64,000 bases of DNA from CAZMYM01 sp964620325 (GCA_964620325.1 CAZUIM010000001.1:62001-126000); one strand, 5' to 3'; positions 26,316 through 35,088 are shown, numbered from the stretch's first letter. Numbers and translations: made by a program. The notes: generated by a model not told the origin, from the letters alone.

Positions 26316-26408
26316 CGGTCTCCTTTCCGAATCCGGGGGAACAGCGTATCGGCGGATCGCGCTAAGAGGAAGGGACCGACAGGTCGCTCGGCCTCCGCCG
26401 CCGGCCTG

Positions 26409-26987
26409 CTAGCGCCTCTCGCCCAGCGGTAGCACGGTGCGACCGTGCGTCGTGTTGATCAGGATCGCGGCCGAGCAGTACCAAGCGATCAGAGAGCAGA
26501 GGATTCCCTCGTAGCCGGCGATGGTGTGAACGACCGGGACGAACTCGCCGATGGCGAGGAGGAAGAAGAGGATCGTCAGCGTGATGAAGACCCACGTGAT
26601 CCCGCGAGCGAGTTTGAGCGAGGCGATCGTCGCGTAGGCGGTGAAGAGCCCCCACGCAATCAGTACGACGGCGATTCCGGCGGGCGTGACGTCGACGAAC
26701 GCCTGAACGCCTGCGAGGCGGAGGAAGAAAAAGGCCGCGAGGCCCATCCAGAACGCGCCGAAGGATGAGAAGCAGGTTGCGCCGAACGTGTCGCCGCGGC
26801 GAACGTCCCACATCCCGGCCATGAACTGCGCCAGTCCCCCGTAGAACATTGCGACCGGCATGACGATCCCGAGGGTGGCGGCGTCGACCAGCCCAGCGTT
26901 GACGATGTTCAGGATGAATGTCGAAAGGGCGAATCCTCCCAATCCGAGGGCCCCAACGTTGGCCAACCCAGCCTTCTGCTCGCTCAT
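26409..26987 (-). CDS. satP: Acetate/succinate transporter, GPR1/FUN34/YaaH (SatP) family
   Basis: 192 residues from the ATG at 26987 with GAGAGGA just upstream; the longer open frame adds 59 basic, unconserved residues. A six-helix inner-membrane protein with ANVGALGLGGFALSTFILNIVNAG at the N-terminus (family form NP-PLGL-GF), FYGGLAQFMAGMWD in the second helix region, and SFGAFWMGLA. Family members carry acetate or succinate with protons or act as acetate channels. Together with acs at 49-51 kb it supports acetate exchange with the medium. It diverges from the winged-helix gene, with 258 bp between. Confidence 0.9.
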   Translation of the reverse strand: MSEQKAGLANVGALGLGGFALSTFILNIVNAGLVDAATLGIVMPVAMFYGGLAQFMAGMWDVRRGDTFGATCFSSFGAFWMGLAAFFFLRLAGVQAFVDVTPAGIAVVLIAWGLFTAYATIASLKLARGITWVFITLTILFFLLAIGEFVPVVHTIAGYEGILCSLIAWYCSAAILINTTHGRTVLPLGERR

Positions 26988-27245
26988 CGTTCCTCTCTTT
27001 CCGGCAGAACCACCGCCCGCTCTTCCGAGCGATCGGCGCTGACGATTCTGCAATGAACTTCGGTCCGGCGACGCTCCGAGCGTTCCGTAGCCGATTTGCG
27101 TCGCGCATCTCTTCAGGCTTTGCCGAAGTCTAGCCGATCGCCCGATGCAGCGCAATGGACGCAAACGCCGGAGCGAACCTCATTATGGGCCTTATGGGGA
27201 ATCCACGGCGCCGATCCGATAGGATTCTCACCGAGGAGGCGGACG

Positions 27246-27809
27246 GTGAAGGAATCGGCGACGACGCTGCAACTCGTACACGAGATCGGGCTTCGGGCGG
27301 TCGGGCGAAGGAGACTGGCCGACGCGACCGGTCTTTCGGAGATGACGGTCCGGCTCGAGCTCGAACGGCTTCGCAACCAGGGAGCAGTCGAGCTGCGCCG
27401 AGACGGGCCTCGACTCACCCAGTCGGGATCTCGGCGGTTCGCGTCGCTCTTTCGGTTTCTGCGGGATGTTCGTTCCCTCGATCTGAGGTCCCTTCGAGTC
27501 GACGCGGTGGGGCTCGCCGCCTGGCTCGCGCCGATTCCGTTCATGTCGGCGTGGTCAGTCCGCGACGTCGCGGTCCGCGGGGGAGCGACCGGCCTCATCC
27601 TTCTTCGGCAAGAGTCGGGCGACTGGCGCTTCGCGCACAACGGGGAGCCGGTGAGAGATCGGAACGCCCCCGATGTCGCTGCGATCGACGCTGCGTTCCC
27701 TGATGCGGCGTCCGGAGATCTCCTGATCCTTGCGTTCGGGGCGGATCGACTCGCCGCGGGTCGTGGATTGTGGAGCGTGCTGGCCGAACTTCTCGCGACG
27801 GCGGCGTGA
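27246..27809 (+). CDS. Winged-helix DNA-binding protein of unknown target
   Basis: 187 residues from a GTG at 27246 with GAGGAGG upstream; a longer frame exists but has no ribosome-binding site. Residues about 1-65 form a winged helix (LQLVHEIGLRAVGRRRLADA, then TGLSEMTVRLELERLRNQGAVELRRDGPRLT). The remaining 120 residues have no recognised motif; segments such as ATGLILLRQESGDWRFA could be a small ligand-binding domain. It sits 86 bp upstream of the BtuFCD-like importer on the same strand and diverges from satP, so either could be its target. The coding call is supported by ribosome-binding site and composition; function is inferred from position only. Confidence 0.65.
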   Translation: MKESATTLQLVHEIGLRAVGRRRLADATGLSEMTVRLELERLRNQGAVELRRDGPRLTQSGSRRFASLFRFLRDVRSLDLRSLRVDAVGLAAWLAPIPFMSAWSVRDVAVRGGATGLILLRQESGDWRFAHNGEPVRDRNAPDVAAIDAAFPDAASGDLLILAFGADRLAAGRGLWSVLAELLATAA

Positions 27810-27895
27810 GCGAGCCTTGTCACCCCGGTTCGAGCTCGGTATGATTGGCGCATTCCGCAGTGGGATATAGTGTCCCAGTTTCGGAGGGACTGCCG

Positions 27896-28768
27896 ATGAG
27901 AAGAGGTCTTCGCGTACTACTCGTTCTCGGAGTCGGCCTTGGTGTCGCCGTGGTCGCAGCCGGGCGGTACCCGGTGACGGTGATCGACGATCGCGGAGAA
28001 AGCGTTCTGATCGTCGACCGTCCGGAGCGAATCGTCGCGGTCAGCGCGCTGTACGCGCAGATCATCGTCGACTTGGGTGCGCTCGACCGCCTGGTCGCCG
28101 TGGGAGAGTCTGCGGACAACCCTCCGGAGGTGACGGGGTTGCCGACGGTCGGCCCGAGCCACGCACCCAGCGTGGAGGCGACGCTCGGTTTCGATCCGGA
28201 TCTCGTCCTCGGGGCGAGCGATTGGGGCGGGGAGCGTCCGGCGCTGGAATCGGCCGAGGTGAGAGTTCTGACGACACCGTGGCTGACGAGCGTCGGGGCG
28301 ATCTTCGATGCGGTACGGACGATCGCCGCGGCGATCGGGGCCGATGCCGAAGGGGACGCTCTGATCGGGCGAATCGCGACAGACATCGTTGAGGCGGAGG
28401 CACTCGCTTTCGGAGAGGCGGACGTGGCGGCCGCGTTCCTCTACGCTTCGTCGCCGGACGATCCGCCGTACGCTTCCGGGTCGGATGCGGTGGAGCACGA
28501 GTTGATCCTGCGGGCCGGGGGACGAAACGTCTTCGCCGATCTGCAGTGGTCTCCCCAGGTGAGCTTCGAAGAGATCATCGTGCGAGACCCTGATGTGATC
28601 TTCGTTCCACCCTCCCAGATCGAGAATGTCCGTGGGAATGAGCGTTTGCAGGGCGTCGCCGCCGTTGCGAACGATCGAGTCATCGGAATCCGGGCCAGTG
28701 TTGTGAGCTCGACCCGCGTCGCCGAGGCGTTGCGCGCGATGATCGAGGGCCTACACAACGTGGAGTAA
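27896..28768 (+). CDS. btuF: Periplasmic binding protein for cobalamin or iron chelate (BtuF/FecB type)
   Basis: 290 residues from the ATG at 27896, with CGGAGGG upstream. A signal peptide covers about residues 1-24 (MRRGLRVLLVLGVGLGVAVVAAG). The mature protein has the class III binding-protein pattern: RIVAVSALYAQIIVDLGALDRLVAVGES, LVLGASDWGG, then a long helix and AFLYASSPDDPPYASGSD, and YDP-like VRDPDVIFVPPSQ. This family delivers cobalamin, haem or ferric siderophores. Corrinoid need in the Wood-Ljungdahl pathway makes B12 attractive, but sequence alone does not decide. No cobalamin riboswitch fits in the 86-bp upstream gap. The permease and ATPase genes follow at once. Confidence 0.85.
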   Translation: MRRGLRVLLVLGVGLGVAVVAAGRYPVTVIDDRGESVLIVDRPERIVAVSALYAQIIVDLGALDRLVAVGESADNPPEVTGLPTVGPSHAPSVEATLGFDPDLVLGASDWGGERPALESAEVRVLTTPWLTSVGAIFDAVRTIAAAIGADAEGDALIGRIATDIVEAEALAFGEADVAAAFLYASSPDDPPYASGSDAVEHELILRAGGRNVFADLQWSPQVSFEEIIVRDPDVIFVPPSQIENVRGNERLQGVAAVANDRVIGIRASVVSSTRVAEALRAMIEGLHNVE

Positions 28769-28772
28769 TCGA

Positions 28773-29789
28773 TTGCGCAGAACGGATCGGCGGATCGGCG
28801 GATGGCTTGTCTGGATCCTCGTCGGTCTGGTCCTCTGTTCGATCCTCGTCGGGGTGGCGACAGGACCGGTCACGATCCCGATTCGGGACGTCTTCGAGAG
28901 CGTCTTCTCGTCGACCGAGACCGTCTCTCCCGTTCACCGGATGATCGTTCGGCAGATCCGACTGCCGCGTGTCCTGCTCGGATTCCTCGTCGGGTCGGCG
29001 CTCGCCGTCTCGGGAGTTGCGATGCAGGGGCTCTTCCGGAATCCACTCGCCAGCCCGTACACGCTTGGGATCGCCAGCGGCGCGTCGACCGGAGCGGCGC
29101 TGGCGATCCTGTTCGCCGCCGGCTCGACTGTCGCGCTCCCCGGTGGAGCATTCGCCGGTGCAGCGGTTGCCGTAGCGATCGTCTACGGGCTCGCCCGCGG
29201 GCGGGACCGACGGACCTCGATCTTTACGCTGATCCTCGCGGGCGTCGCCGTCGGCGCCCTCTTCTCCGCCGTGACCAGCTTCCTCATCTTCCTCGGTTCC
29301 GGCGGGGAGAAGCTCTCCGACGTGCTCTTCTGGATCATGGGCGGTCTCGGACGGGCGAGTTGGACGTCGGTTGTGATCCTCTCGCCGATCGTCGTCTTCG
29401 GAATCGGCGGCGTTCTCGTCTTTGCACGTGACCTGAACGCGCTCTCCCTCGGAGAGGAGGGCGCGTTTCACGTCGGAGTGAACCCGGACACGCTCTACCG
29501 CTCCCTTCTTGCGCTGTCGACGGTGTTGACGGCGTCTGCGGTTGCGGTCGCCGGCACGATCGGTTTCATCGGCCTGGTCGTCCCCCACATCATGCGCCTC
29601 CTCGTCGGTCCGGATCATCGGCGGCTGATCCTCGTCTCCGCCCTCGCCGGCGGATCCTTCCTCATCTGGTCCGACGTGGCGGCGAGGACCGTCTTGGCGC
29701 CGGCGGAGCTTCCGGTCGGCGTGATCACCGCATTCCTCGGGGCTCCGTTCTTCCTCTATCTGCTCAAGACGCGAGCGGTGAGACTCTGA
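28773..29789 (+). CDS. btuC: Cobalamin/iron-chelate ABC permease (BtuC/FecCD type)
   Basis: 338 residues from a TTG at 28773, four bases after the binding-protein stop; GTGGAG at the end of that gene can serve as ribosome-binding site. About ten membrane helices, as expected of this family. Conserved segments include RQIRLPRVLLGFLVGSALAVSG, MQGLFRNPLASPYTLGIASGA, VAVAGTIGFIGLVVPHIMRLLVGPDHR (the ATPase-coupling region) and a final PVGVITAFLGAPFFLYLL. Its stop overlaps the ATPase start by one base. It acts as a homodimer in the inner membrane with two copies of the ATPase. Confidence 0.93.
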   Translation: MRRTDRRIGGWLVWILVGLVLCSILVGVATGPVTIPIRDVFESVFSSTETVSPVHRMIVRQIRLPRVLLGFLVGSALAVSGVAMQGLFRNPLASPYTLGIASGASTGAALAILFAAGSTVALPGGAFAGAAVAVAIVYGLARGRDRRTSIFTLILAGVAVGALFSAVTSFLIFLGSGGEKLSDVLFWIMGGLGRASWTSVVILSPIVVFGIGGVLVFARDLNALSLGEEGAFHVGVNPDTLYRSLLALSTVLTASAVAVAGTIGFIGLVVPHIMRLLVGPDHRRLILVSALAGGSFLIWSDVAARTVLAPAELPVGVITAFLGAPFFLYLLKTRAVRL

Positions 29790-30580
29790 TGCGGATCGCT
29801 GTGGAGCGGCTCGCGTTCTCCTATGAAGGCGCCATCGGCGTCTTGGATTCGGTCGATCTCGTCGTCGGGTCGGGCGAGTTGTTCGCTCTGATCGGGCCGA
29901 ACGGCTCGGGGAAGAGCACGCTCCTTCGACTGATCTCGGGAGTTCTGCGTCCACAGCGAGGCCGAATCTGCTTGGACGAGACGCCGGTCGTCGATCTCTC
30001 CAGTCGCCAGATCTCAAGGAAGCTGGCGATGGTCGAACAGGAGCGTCAGGTTGGGTTCGACTTCACCGTGCGGGAGATCGTCGCGATGGGCCGCCTTCCG
30101 TACCGGGGTCGGTTCGGACGCGAATCCGGGGACGATCGAAGGGCGATCGATCGCGCGATGGCGGTCGCCGATGTCGACTCCCTCGCCGGCCGTTCGATCC
30201 GTGCCGTCTCCGGCGGGGAACGGCAGCGCGTCTTTCTGGCGCTGGCGCTGGCGCAGGAGCCGAACGTCCTGCTCCTCGACGAGCCGACGACGCACCTCGA
30301 CCTTCGTCATCAGGTGCAGTTCTTGTCGATCGTGCGAAGAAGCTCGGACGACGGCCGCACGGCCCTCATTGCGATTCACGACCTGACGCTCGCCGCTCAG
30401 GCGGCCGACCGCATCGGCCTGATGCGTGACGGGAAGATCGCGATCGTCGGCCCGCCGGAGGAGGTCCTCACTCCGGCGAACCTGGAGGCTTCCTTCGGGA
30501 TCGACGTGCGCGTCGGGCGGGATCCGACCCTCGGGGCGACGTACGTTCTGCCGCACGTCGCGCGCCGGGAACGACCGTAG
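29789..30580 (+). CDS. btuD: Cobalamin/iron-chelate ABC transporter ATPase (BtuD/FecE type)
   Basis: 263 residues. Walker A GPNGSGKST (about 36-44), Q-loop region MVEQERQVGFDFTVREIVAMGR, signature SGGERQRVFLALALAQEP, Walker B VLLLDEPTTHLDLRHQ and switch His in AIHDLTLAAQAADR. The Q-loop wording FTVREIVAMGRLPYRG is typical of the iron-chelate/B12 branch. It starts on the last base of the permease stop and ends 16 bp from the convergent metF gene. Substrate is shared with the two upstream genes. Confidence 0.93.
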   Translation: MRIAVERLAFSYEGAIGVLDSVDLVVGSGELFALIGPNGSGKSTLLRLISGVLRPQRGRICLDETPVVDLSSRQISRKLAMVEQERQVGFDFTVREIVAMGRLPYRGRFGRESGDDRRAIDRAMAVADVDSLAGRSIRAVSGGERQRVFLALALAQEPNVLLLDEPTTHLDLRHQVQFLSIVRRSSDDGRTALIAIHDLTLAAQAADRIGLMRDGKIAIVGPPEEVLTPANLEASFGIDVRVGRDPTLGATYVLPHVARRERP

Positions 30581-30596
30581 TTCGTCCCCGAGGCTC

Positions 30597-31469
30597 CTAC
30601 AGCCCTGCGGCGTCGAGTACGGTCGGAACGTGTTTCTCCCACCCCAGCGGCATGATGTGGACGCCCTGGCATAGCTCCTTTACGTCGCGGACGATGCGCG
30701 CCGCGATCTCGACGCTCTTCGCCGGGCGATCCTGTTTGGCAGTCTGCGCCAGTTCGTCAATCACCCTGTCCGGAACGTGAACACCGGCGATGTTCGCGTT
30801 CATGAATCGGGCCATCCCCGCAGACTTGAGGAGAATGATCCCGGCGATCACCGGAACGCCGAACGCCTTCGCCTCGTCCATGAACCGCGCGAAGGTCTCA
30901 GGATCGAAGATCGCCTGCGTCTGGAAGAAGACTGCGCCGGCCTCGACCTTCTTCTCCATCTTGATCAGCTGGAGTTCGACCGGAGCGCTCCCCGGTGTCA
31001 CGACCGCTCCGAGGCAGAAGTCGGTCCCCCCCGCGAGTTCGTTCCCTTCCATGTCGGTTCCACCGTTCAGCGTGCGCGCGGCGGCGAGGAGTGAGACCGA
31101 GTCGAGGTCGAAGACCGGCTTTGCGCCGGGGGCGTCGCCGAGGGAGACGTGGTCCCCGGTCAAACAGAGAAGATTCTCGATTCCGACGGCCCAGGCGGAG
31201 AGCAGGTCCGACTGCAGCGCGATCCGATTCCGATCTCTGCAGGTCAGCTGGAAGACCGGCTCCACTCCCCGAGCCTTCAGTTGTTGCGACGCCACGAGCG
31301 AGCCGAGCCTCATCACCGACGACTGCTGGTCGGTGATGTTGACCGCGTGGACGCGGGATCGGAGGAGTTCTCCGTTCTCCAGCATTTCGTCGAGGTCGGT
31401 CCCCTTCGGAGGGGCGACCTCGGAGGTGACGACGAACGTTCCGGCCTGGAGCAGCTCGGTCAGCTTCAT
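30597..31469 (-). CDS. metF: Methylene-tetrahydrofolate reductase catalytic subunit
   Basis: 290 residues from the ATG at 31469, overlapping the metV stop (ATGA). It reduces 5,10-methylene-tetrahydrofolate to methyl-tetrahydrofolate with FAD in a TIM barrel. Visible: VVTSEVAPPKGTDLDEML, where the Glu is the family catalytic residue, LTCRDRNRIALQSDLL, NLLCLTGDHVSLGD at the FAD site, and a late GIILLKSAGMARFMN. It resembles the short MetF of acetogens that pairs with MetV, not the NADH-linked Escherichia coli enzyme. It is the last gene of a five-gene unit with a [NiFe] hydrogenase and its protease, so its electrons may derive from H2; that link is inferred from operon structure. Confidence 0.92.
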   Translation of the reverse strand: MKLTELLQAGTFVVTSEVAPPKGTDLDEMLENGELLRSRVHAVNITDQQSSVMRLGSLVASQQLKARGVEPVFQLTCRDRNRIALQSDLLSAWAVGIENLLCLTGDHVSLGDAPGAKPVFDLDSVSLLAAARTLNGGTDMEGNELAGGTDFCLGAVVTPGSAPVELQLIKMEKKVEAGAVFFQTQAIFDPETFARFMDEAKAFGVPVIAGIILLKSAGMARFMNANIAGVHVPDRVIDELAQTAKQDRPAKSVEIAARIVRDVKELCQGVHIMPLGWEKHVPTVLDAAGL

Positions 31470-32158
31470 CGGACGTCCTTTCGTGTGGCGATGTCGATCG
31501 CCCAACGGGTGGTCCCGCGCAGCTCCTCCGGAGGCCGCATCCGCGCGTGATCCTTGATCTGTGTCGGCGTCTCGCGGAGGAGATCGCTGCGGCCCTGCCG
31601 CTCGAGACGCTCGTAGATGACCTCCCACGCACAGCGGCGAACGTCCGGTTCCACTTCGCATCGTCCGTCCCTCGCTCCACCGCAGGGCCCGTTGACGAGC
31701 TGTTTGGCACACGCGGTCAGCGGGCAGATTCCGCCGGTGAACTCGAGGAAGCATTGGCCGCACTCGACGCAGCGTTCCTCGCCCCGCCACTCGCCGCGAA
31801 TCCCGCCGAGCGAGACCGTGTCGCAGGCCGGATGGACGGGGAGGTCCACCGCAGTTGCCGTCGCTTGGATACCGACTCCGCACGTCGAGACGACGATCGA
31901 GTCGGCCTTTGCCAGTGCGTCGGCGTGAGGGCGAAGGCCGGTTCGGATCAGCGCCTTCTGGCAGAGGAAGTCGATCACCTTCCAGCCGACCACGTCGAGC
32001 TCGTGCTCGTTCAACGTCTCCTTGAGCTCGAGGAGTTCCGTTTTTCCTCCGGTTCCCGATGCGGCGGCGCATCCGTCGCATCCGAGCAGGAAGACGGCCT
32101 TCTCTCCCGCGAGGAATCCGAGGATCTCGTCGATCGGTTTGCGCTTGGTTACGAGCAT
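31466..32158 (-). CDS. metV: MetV-type Cys-rich partner of methylene-tetrahydrofolate reductase
   Basis: 230 residues. The N-terminal part (about 20-135) has LGCDGCAAASGTGGKTEL and VVSTCGVGIQATA, the flavodoxin/Cys pattern of the MTHFR C-terminal-domain family. The C-terminal part (about 127-175) is Cys-rich: CVECGQCFLEFTGGICPLTAC, CAKQLVNGPCGGARDGRCEV and VRRCAWEVIYERL. These Cys can carry FeS clusters or zinc, and in acetogens MetV passes electrons to or stabilises MetF. It begins on the base next to the protease stop and overlaps metF by 4 bp, so the stoichiometry is probably coupled. The electron donor to MetV in this organism is unknown; the adjacent hydrogenase is a candidate. Confidence 0.9.
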   Translation of the reverse strand: MLVTKRKPIDEILGFLAGEKAVFLLGCDGCAAASGTGGKTELLELKETLNEHELDVVGWKVIDFLCQKALIRTGLRPHADALAKADSIVVSTCGVGIQATATAVDLPVHPACDTVSLGGIRGEWRGEERCVECGQCFLEFTGGICPLTACAKQLVNGPCGGARDGRCEVEPDVRRCAWEVIYERLERQGRSDLLRETPTQIKDHARMRPPEELRGTTRWAIDIATRKDVR

Positions 32159-32599
32159 TTACGCCCCCTCCAGCTCTTGCTCCACGATCCCAATCAGCCG
32201 TGGGACGGCGGCTTCGACTTCCGCGGTCAGTCCGAGCCCCCATTCGATCCGGCCCGGTTCGACGGCGAGGATGAGGATCTCCGGACACGCACTCGGCGGC
32301 ATCGTCTTTCGGAGGGTTTCGATCAGGCCAATCTCGTGACACGATCGAACGGGATGCGCAGCCGCTTCATCGGAACTCAATCGATAGACGGTACCGGGCG
32401 TTCCGCCGAGGCGTGCGGCGTCGACGATGATCAGACGATCGGCCGACAAGAGCGCGAACGCCGCATCAGGCGAAGTTCCCGCATCCACTACGTGAACGTT
32501 GGGCGGGAGGCCGAGCTCCATCAGGTGACGGACGACTTGAACGCCGACTCCATCGTCTCGCATCAACAGGTTCCCGATACCGACGATCGCTGTGTGCAT
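32159..32599 (-). CDS. [NiFe] hydrogenase maturation endopeptidase
   Basis: 146 residues. HyaD/HycI/HoxW-family proteases remove the C-terminal extension of the hydrogenase large subunit once nickel is inserted. The start VGIGNLLMRDDGVGVQVV contains the first metal/nickel ligand (Asp16), IIVDAARLGG the second, and a His in RSCHEIGLIETL is the third. It lies seven bases after the large-subunit gene and directly abuts metV. The large subunit encoded next to it keeps a 15-residue tail after its last ligand His, which is the expected substrate. A second protease of the same family is at 54.5 kb. Confidence 0.92.
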   Translation of the reverse strand: MHTAIVGIGNLLMRDDGVGVQVVRHLMELGLPPNVHVVDAGTSPDAAFALLSADRLIIVDAARLGGTPGTVYRLSSDEAAAHPVRSCHEIGLIETLRKTMPPSACPEILILAVEPGRIEWGLGLTAEVEAAVPRLIGIVEQELEGA

Positions 32600-32606
32600 G
32601 CTGGCC

Positions 32607-34139
32607 TCAACTCGCTATGGTCCGTCCCAGCGATCGACCGCCGGGCGTGATGGTGTGCACTGCGCACGCCAAGCACGGATCGAAGGAACGGACGATGCGG
32701 ACGATTTCGAACGGATTCTGCTCATCGCGGATCTTCGTTCCGATGATTGCTTGCTCGATCGGCCCCGGCCGACCCCGATCGTCCTTCGGCGATGCATTCC
32801 ACGTGGTCGGTACGACACATTGATAGCGATCGATCTTTCCGTTCGCAATGCGAATCCAGTGGCCGAGCGCGCCGCGCGGGGCGGCGGTCAACCCGGCGCC
32901 TTCGCCCTCGTCCGGGATGTCGTACGGTGTGTAGACCGGCTCGCCCGATTCGAGATCGAGAACCCATTCGGCCATCGCGTCGGCGACGAGTTTGCACTCG
33001 ACGGCCCGCGCGGCATGACGTCCGAGGACCGAGTCGAGCGCCGCGACGGAGAGGTCGAGTTCGGTCAGGATTCTGTCGAGGATTGGTCTTGCCGGCTCGC
33101 CCCGGGCGTGGGCGAGGAGCATCCGAGCGAGCGGGCCCCCTTCGTAGACCTCGCCATCGTAGCGCGGGGACTTGAGCCATGAGTAGGCGTCGTTCTTCGT
33201 CGCCTGGGGAACCGTCTTCCCGGCGGTCGGGTGGAGATCGCCGTCCCCGTCTTCGTACCACGAGTGGGTGACCGACTCGGTGATCTTTGCAGCGTCGACG
33301 TCGACGGGAACGAGGTCGGGGCCGATCGTGCCGGCGCGGAAGTACCGTCCGTTCTCCAGCGGGAAGCCGCCGTAATCGATGAACCGGCCGCTTCCGGTGC
33401 CGATCTCGGCGTAGTCGCCGTAGTGCCGCGCGAGTTCCACAACGTCGGGAAGATAGACGTGATCGATGAAGTGGCGCAGTCCGTTCAGGCGCCAGAGGAA
33501 TCCGGCGATCGTGTCGGCCTCCGGAATCTGCGTGACACCGCCGGGGACGATTCCGACGTTGTGGGGCATCTTCCCGCCGAAGACGGCGAGGAGCTCGTGC
33601 GCCTTTCGGCGGGCATCGAACGCTTGGACGTAGTGGCCGGAGATCGTCTGAGCGAGCTGTGTCGGGAGGCGGTAGTCGCCTTCGTACCGTGGCGTGAAGG
33701 GGCCGAGCGCCCCACGGGCGACGAAGTCCTTCGCTGCGAGAAGTCCGGGATCGGACCCTTCATACGTGGCGACGGCGGTCAGATCGACGTAGTCGAGGGC
33801 GGCCAAGTGGTAGAAGTGCAGGACATGAGACTGGATGAAATTGCACCCGAGGATCAGGTTGCGGATCCCCCGTCCGTTCGTCGGAATGCGGCCGGCGATG
33901 CCGAACGCTTCGTCGAGAGCGAACGTCGACGCCGTTGCGTGGGCCGTCGGGCAGACGCCGCAGATCCGCTGGGTGATTCGCGACGCGTCGCGCGGATCCC
34001 TCCCTTGCAGGATCAGCTCGATCCCGCGAAAGAGGGTCCCGGTGCTCCGTGCCTCCTTCACCTCCCCGCCGTCGACGAGGGCCTCGATCTTCAGATGTCC
34101 TTCGATGCGTGTAACGGGGTCGATGGTGACGGTGCGCAT
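32607..34139 (-). CDS. [NiFe] hydrogenase large subunit (uptake, group 1/2-like)
   Basis: 510 residues from the ATG at 34139, two bases after the small-subunit stop, with AAGGAATCC as ribosome-binding site; the frame continues 44 codons upstream inside the small-subunit gene. It carries the NiFe(CN)2CO site. N-terminal ligands are Cys60 and Cys63 in RICGVCPTAHATAS; C-terminal ligands are Cys489 and Cys492 in SFDPCLACAVH, followed by a 15-residue tail removed on maturation. SHVLHFYHLAALDYVDL and MPHNVGIVPGGVTQ match heterodimeric uptake hydrogenases. No cytochrome b or diaphorase gene adjoins it. The subgroup cannot be fixed by eye. The operon context with metV and metF suggests H2 oxidation for methyl-branch reduction. 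Confidence 0.94.
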   Translation of the reverse strand: MRTVTIDPVTRIEGHLKIEALVDGGEVKEARSTGTLFRGIELILQGRDPRDASRITQRICGVCPTAHATASTFALDEAFGIAGRIPTNGRGIRNLILGCNFIQSHVLHFYHLAALDYVDLTAVATYEGSDPGLLAAKDFVARGALGPFTPRYEGDYRLPTQLAQTISGHYVQAFDARRKAHELLAVFGGKMPHNVGIVPGGVTQIPEADTIAGFLWRLNGLRHFIDHVYLPDVVELARHYGDYAEIGTGSGRFIDYGGFPLENGRYFRAGTIGPDLVPVDVDAAKITESVTHSWYEDGDGDLHPTAGKTVPQATKNDAYSWLKSPRYDGEVYEGGPLARMLLAHARGEPARPILDRILTELDLSVAALDSVLGRHAARAVECKLVADAMAEWVLDLESGEPVYTPYDIPDEGEGAGLTAAPRGALGHWIRIANGKIDRYQCVVPTTWNASPKDDRGRPGPIEQAIIGTKIRDEQNPFEIVRIVRSFDPCLACAVHTITPGGRSLGRTIAS

Positions 34140-34141
34140 GG

Positions 34142-35008
34142 TCAGGATTCCTTCCTCGGCTTCGGTACCAGGAGCGCCTCTTCCGGAATCGGCACGTAGA
34201 AGGGCGAAATCAGGTCCGGGAAGTCCGGCTCGGTGCAACCGTTGCAGGGCGCGCCGCTGCCGATTACCCAATTCGTTCCCGCGTTCCAGCGACGGAGCGG
34301 GCAGTCGGCATGGGTGATCGTCCCTTTACAGCCCAGCTCGTACAGACAGCCCTCGTCGCTCAAGTGTGACGCGAACTTCCCCTCGTCGAAGTAGGCGCGG
34401 CGCGGGCAGTTCTCGTGGATCAGTCGGCCGAAGAAGCGGGTCGGGCGGCCGATATCGTCGACCTCGACGGCGGAGAGTCCGCCGACGAGGATCATCGCGA
34501 CGGTTCCGATGAACCAGTCGGGGTGTGGTGGGCAGCCGGGGACATTGATCACGGGAACGTCAATCTCGCGCTCTTTGAGCAGCGAGCCGGCGCTAACGCA
34601 GCCGCCGGGGTTCGGCGCTGCGGCGAACATCCCTCCGAATGACGCGCAGGTTCCCAGGGCGATGATCGCTTGAGCGTCTCTTGCCAGCGTGAGGAAGCGC
34701 TCGGCCATCGGTCGCTCTCCGAGGGTTCCGTAGACGCCGCCGTCGACGGTCGGGATCGATCCCTCGACGACGAGCAGGTATGCACCCGGCTGTTCCTTCG
34801 AGATGGAATCGAGGATTTCGACGACGGGTTCGCCGGCCCCGGCCATGACGGTGGAGTGGAAGCGGAGATTGACGTGTCGGCCGGGGATCACTTCGCTCAA
34901 CAGGAGATCGGTGATCTTCGGGGCCGAGGCGTTGAGAACGGAGACGGAGCAACCACTGCATGTAGAGGCCTGGTACCAGACGACCGGGATCTCGTGCGTT
35001 GTTGCCAT
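34142..35008 (-). CDS. [NiFe] hydrogenase small subunit without Tat signal
   Basis: 288 residues; GAAGGAG lies nine bases before the ATG. It transfers electrons through three FeS clusters. Proximal ligands begin with Cys17 and Cys20 in STCSGCSVS and continue with GTCASFGG and VPGCPPHPDW. The distal cluster uses His and Cys in LIHENCPRR, CLYELGC. The medial cluster lies in DCPLRRWN and APCNGCTEPDFPD. The protein begins almost directly with the catalytic fold, without the twin-arginine leader or C-terminal membrane anchor of periplasmic group 1 enzymes. It should therefore be cytoplasmic. It heads the operon small-large-protease-metV-metF. Confidence 0.94.
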   Translation of the reverse strand: MATTHEIPVVWYQASTCSGCSVSVLNASAPKITDLLLSEVIPGRHVNLRFHSTVMAGAGEPVVEILDSISKEQPGAYLLVVEGSIPTVDGGVYGTLGERPMAERFLTLARDAQAIIALGTCASFGGMFAAAPNPGGCVSAGSLLKEREIDVPVINVPGCPPHPDWFIGTVAMILVGGLSAVEVDDIGRPTRFFGRLIHENCPRRAYFDEGKFASHLSDEGCLYELGCKGTITHADCPLRRWNAGTNWVIGSGAPCNGCTEPDFPDLISPFYVPIPEEALLVPKPRKES

Positions 35009-35058
35009 CGTTGCACGCTCCTTCTACGGTGACAGTTCGTCTGAGGTGTCTGGTGGGG

Positions 35059-35088
35059 ACTATAGGGGGCTCGCGTGGGGATTGCCAG
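35059..35088 (-). promoter_or_regulatory. Candidate promoter of the hydrogenase-metVF operon
   Basis: Read on the minus strand: CTGGCA (35088-35083, 4 of 6 to the -35 consensus), an 18-bp spacer, then TATAGT (35064-35059, 5 of 6). The predicted start of transcription is near 35052, about 44 bases before the small-subunit ATG. It is a pattern match only. Confidence 0.4.

Noticed and set aside
27810..27895. Cobalamin riboswitch upstream of the BtuF-like gene
   Set aside because: Only 86 bp are available and no B12-box-like sequence is visible.
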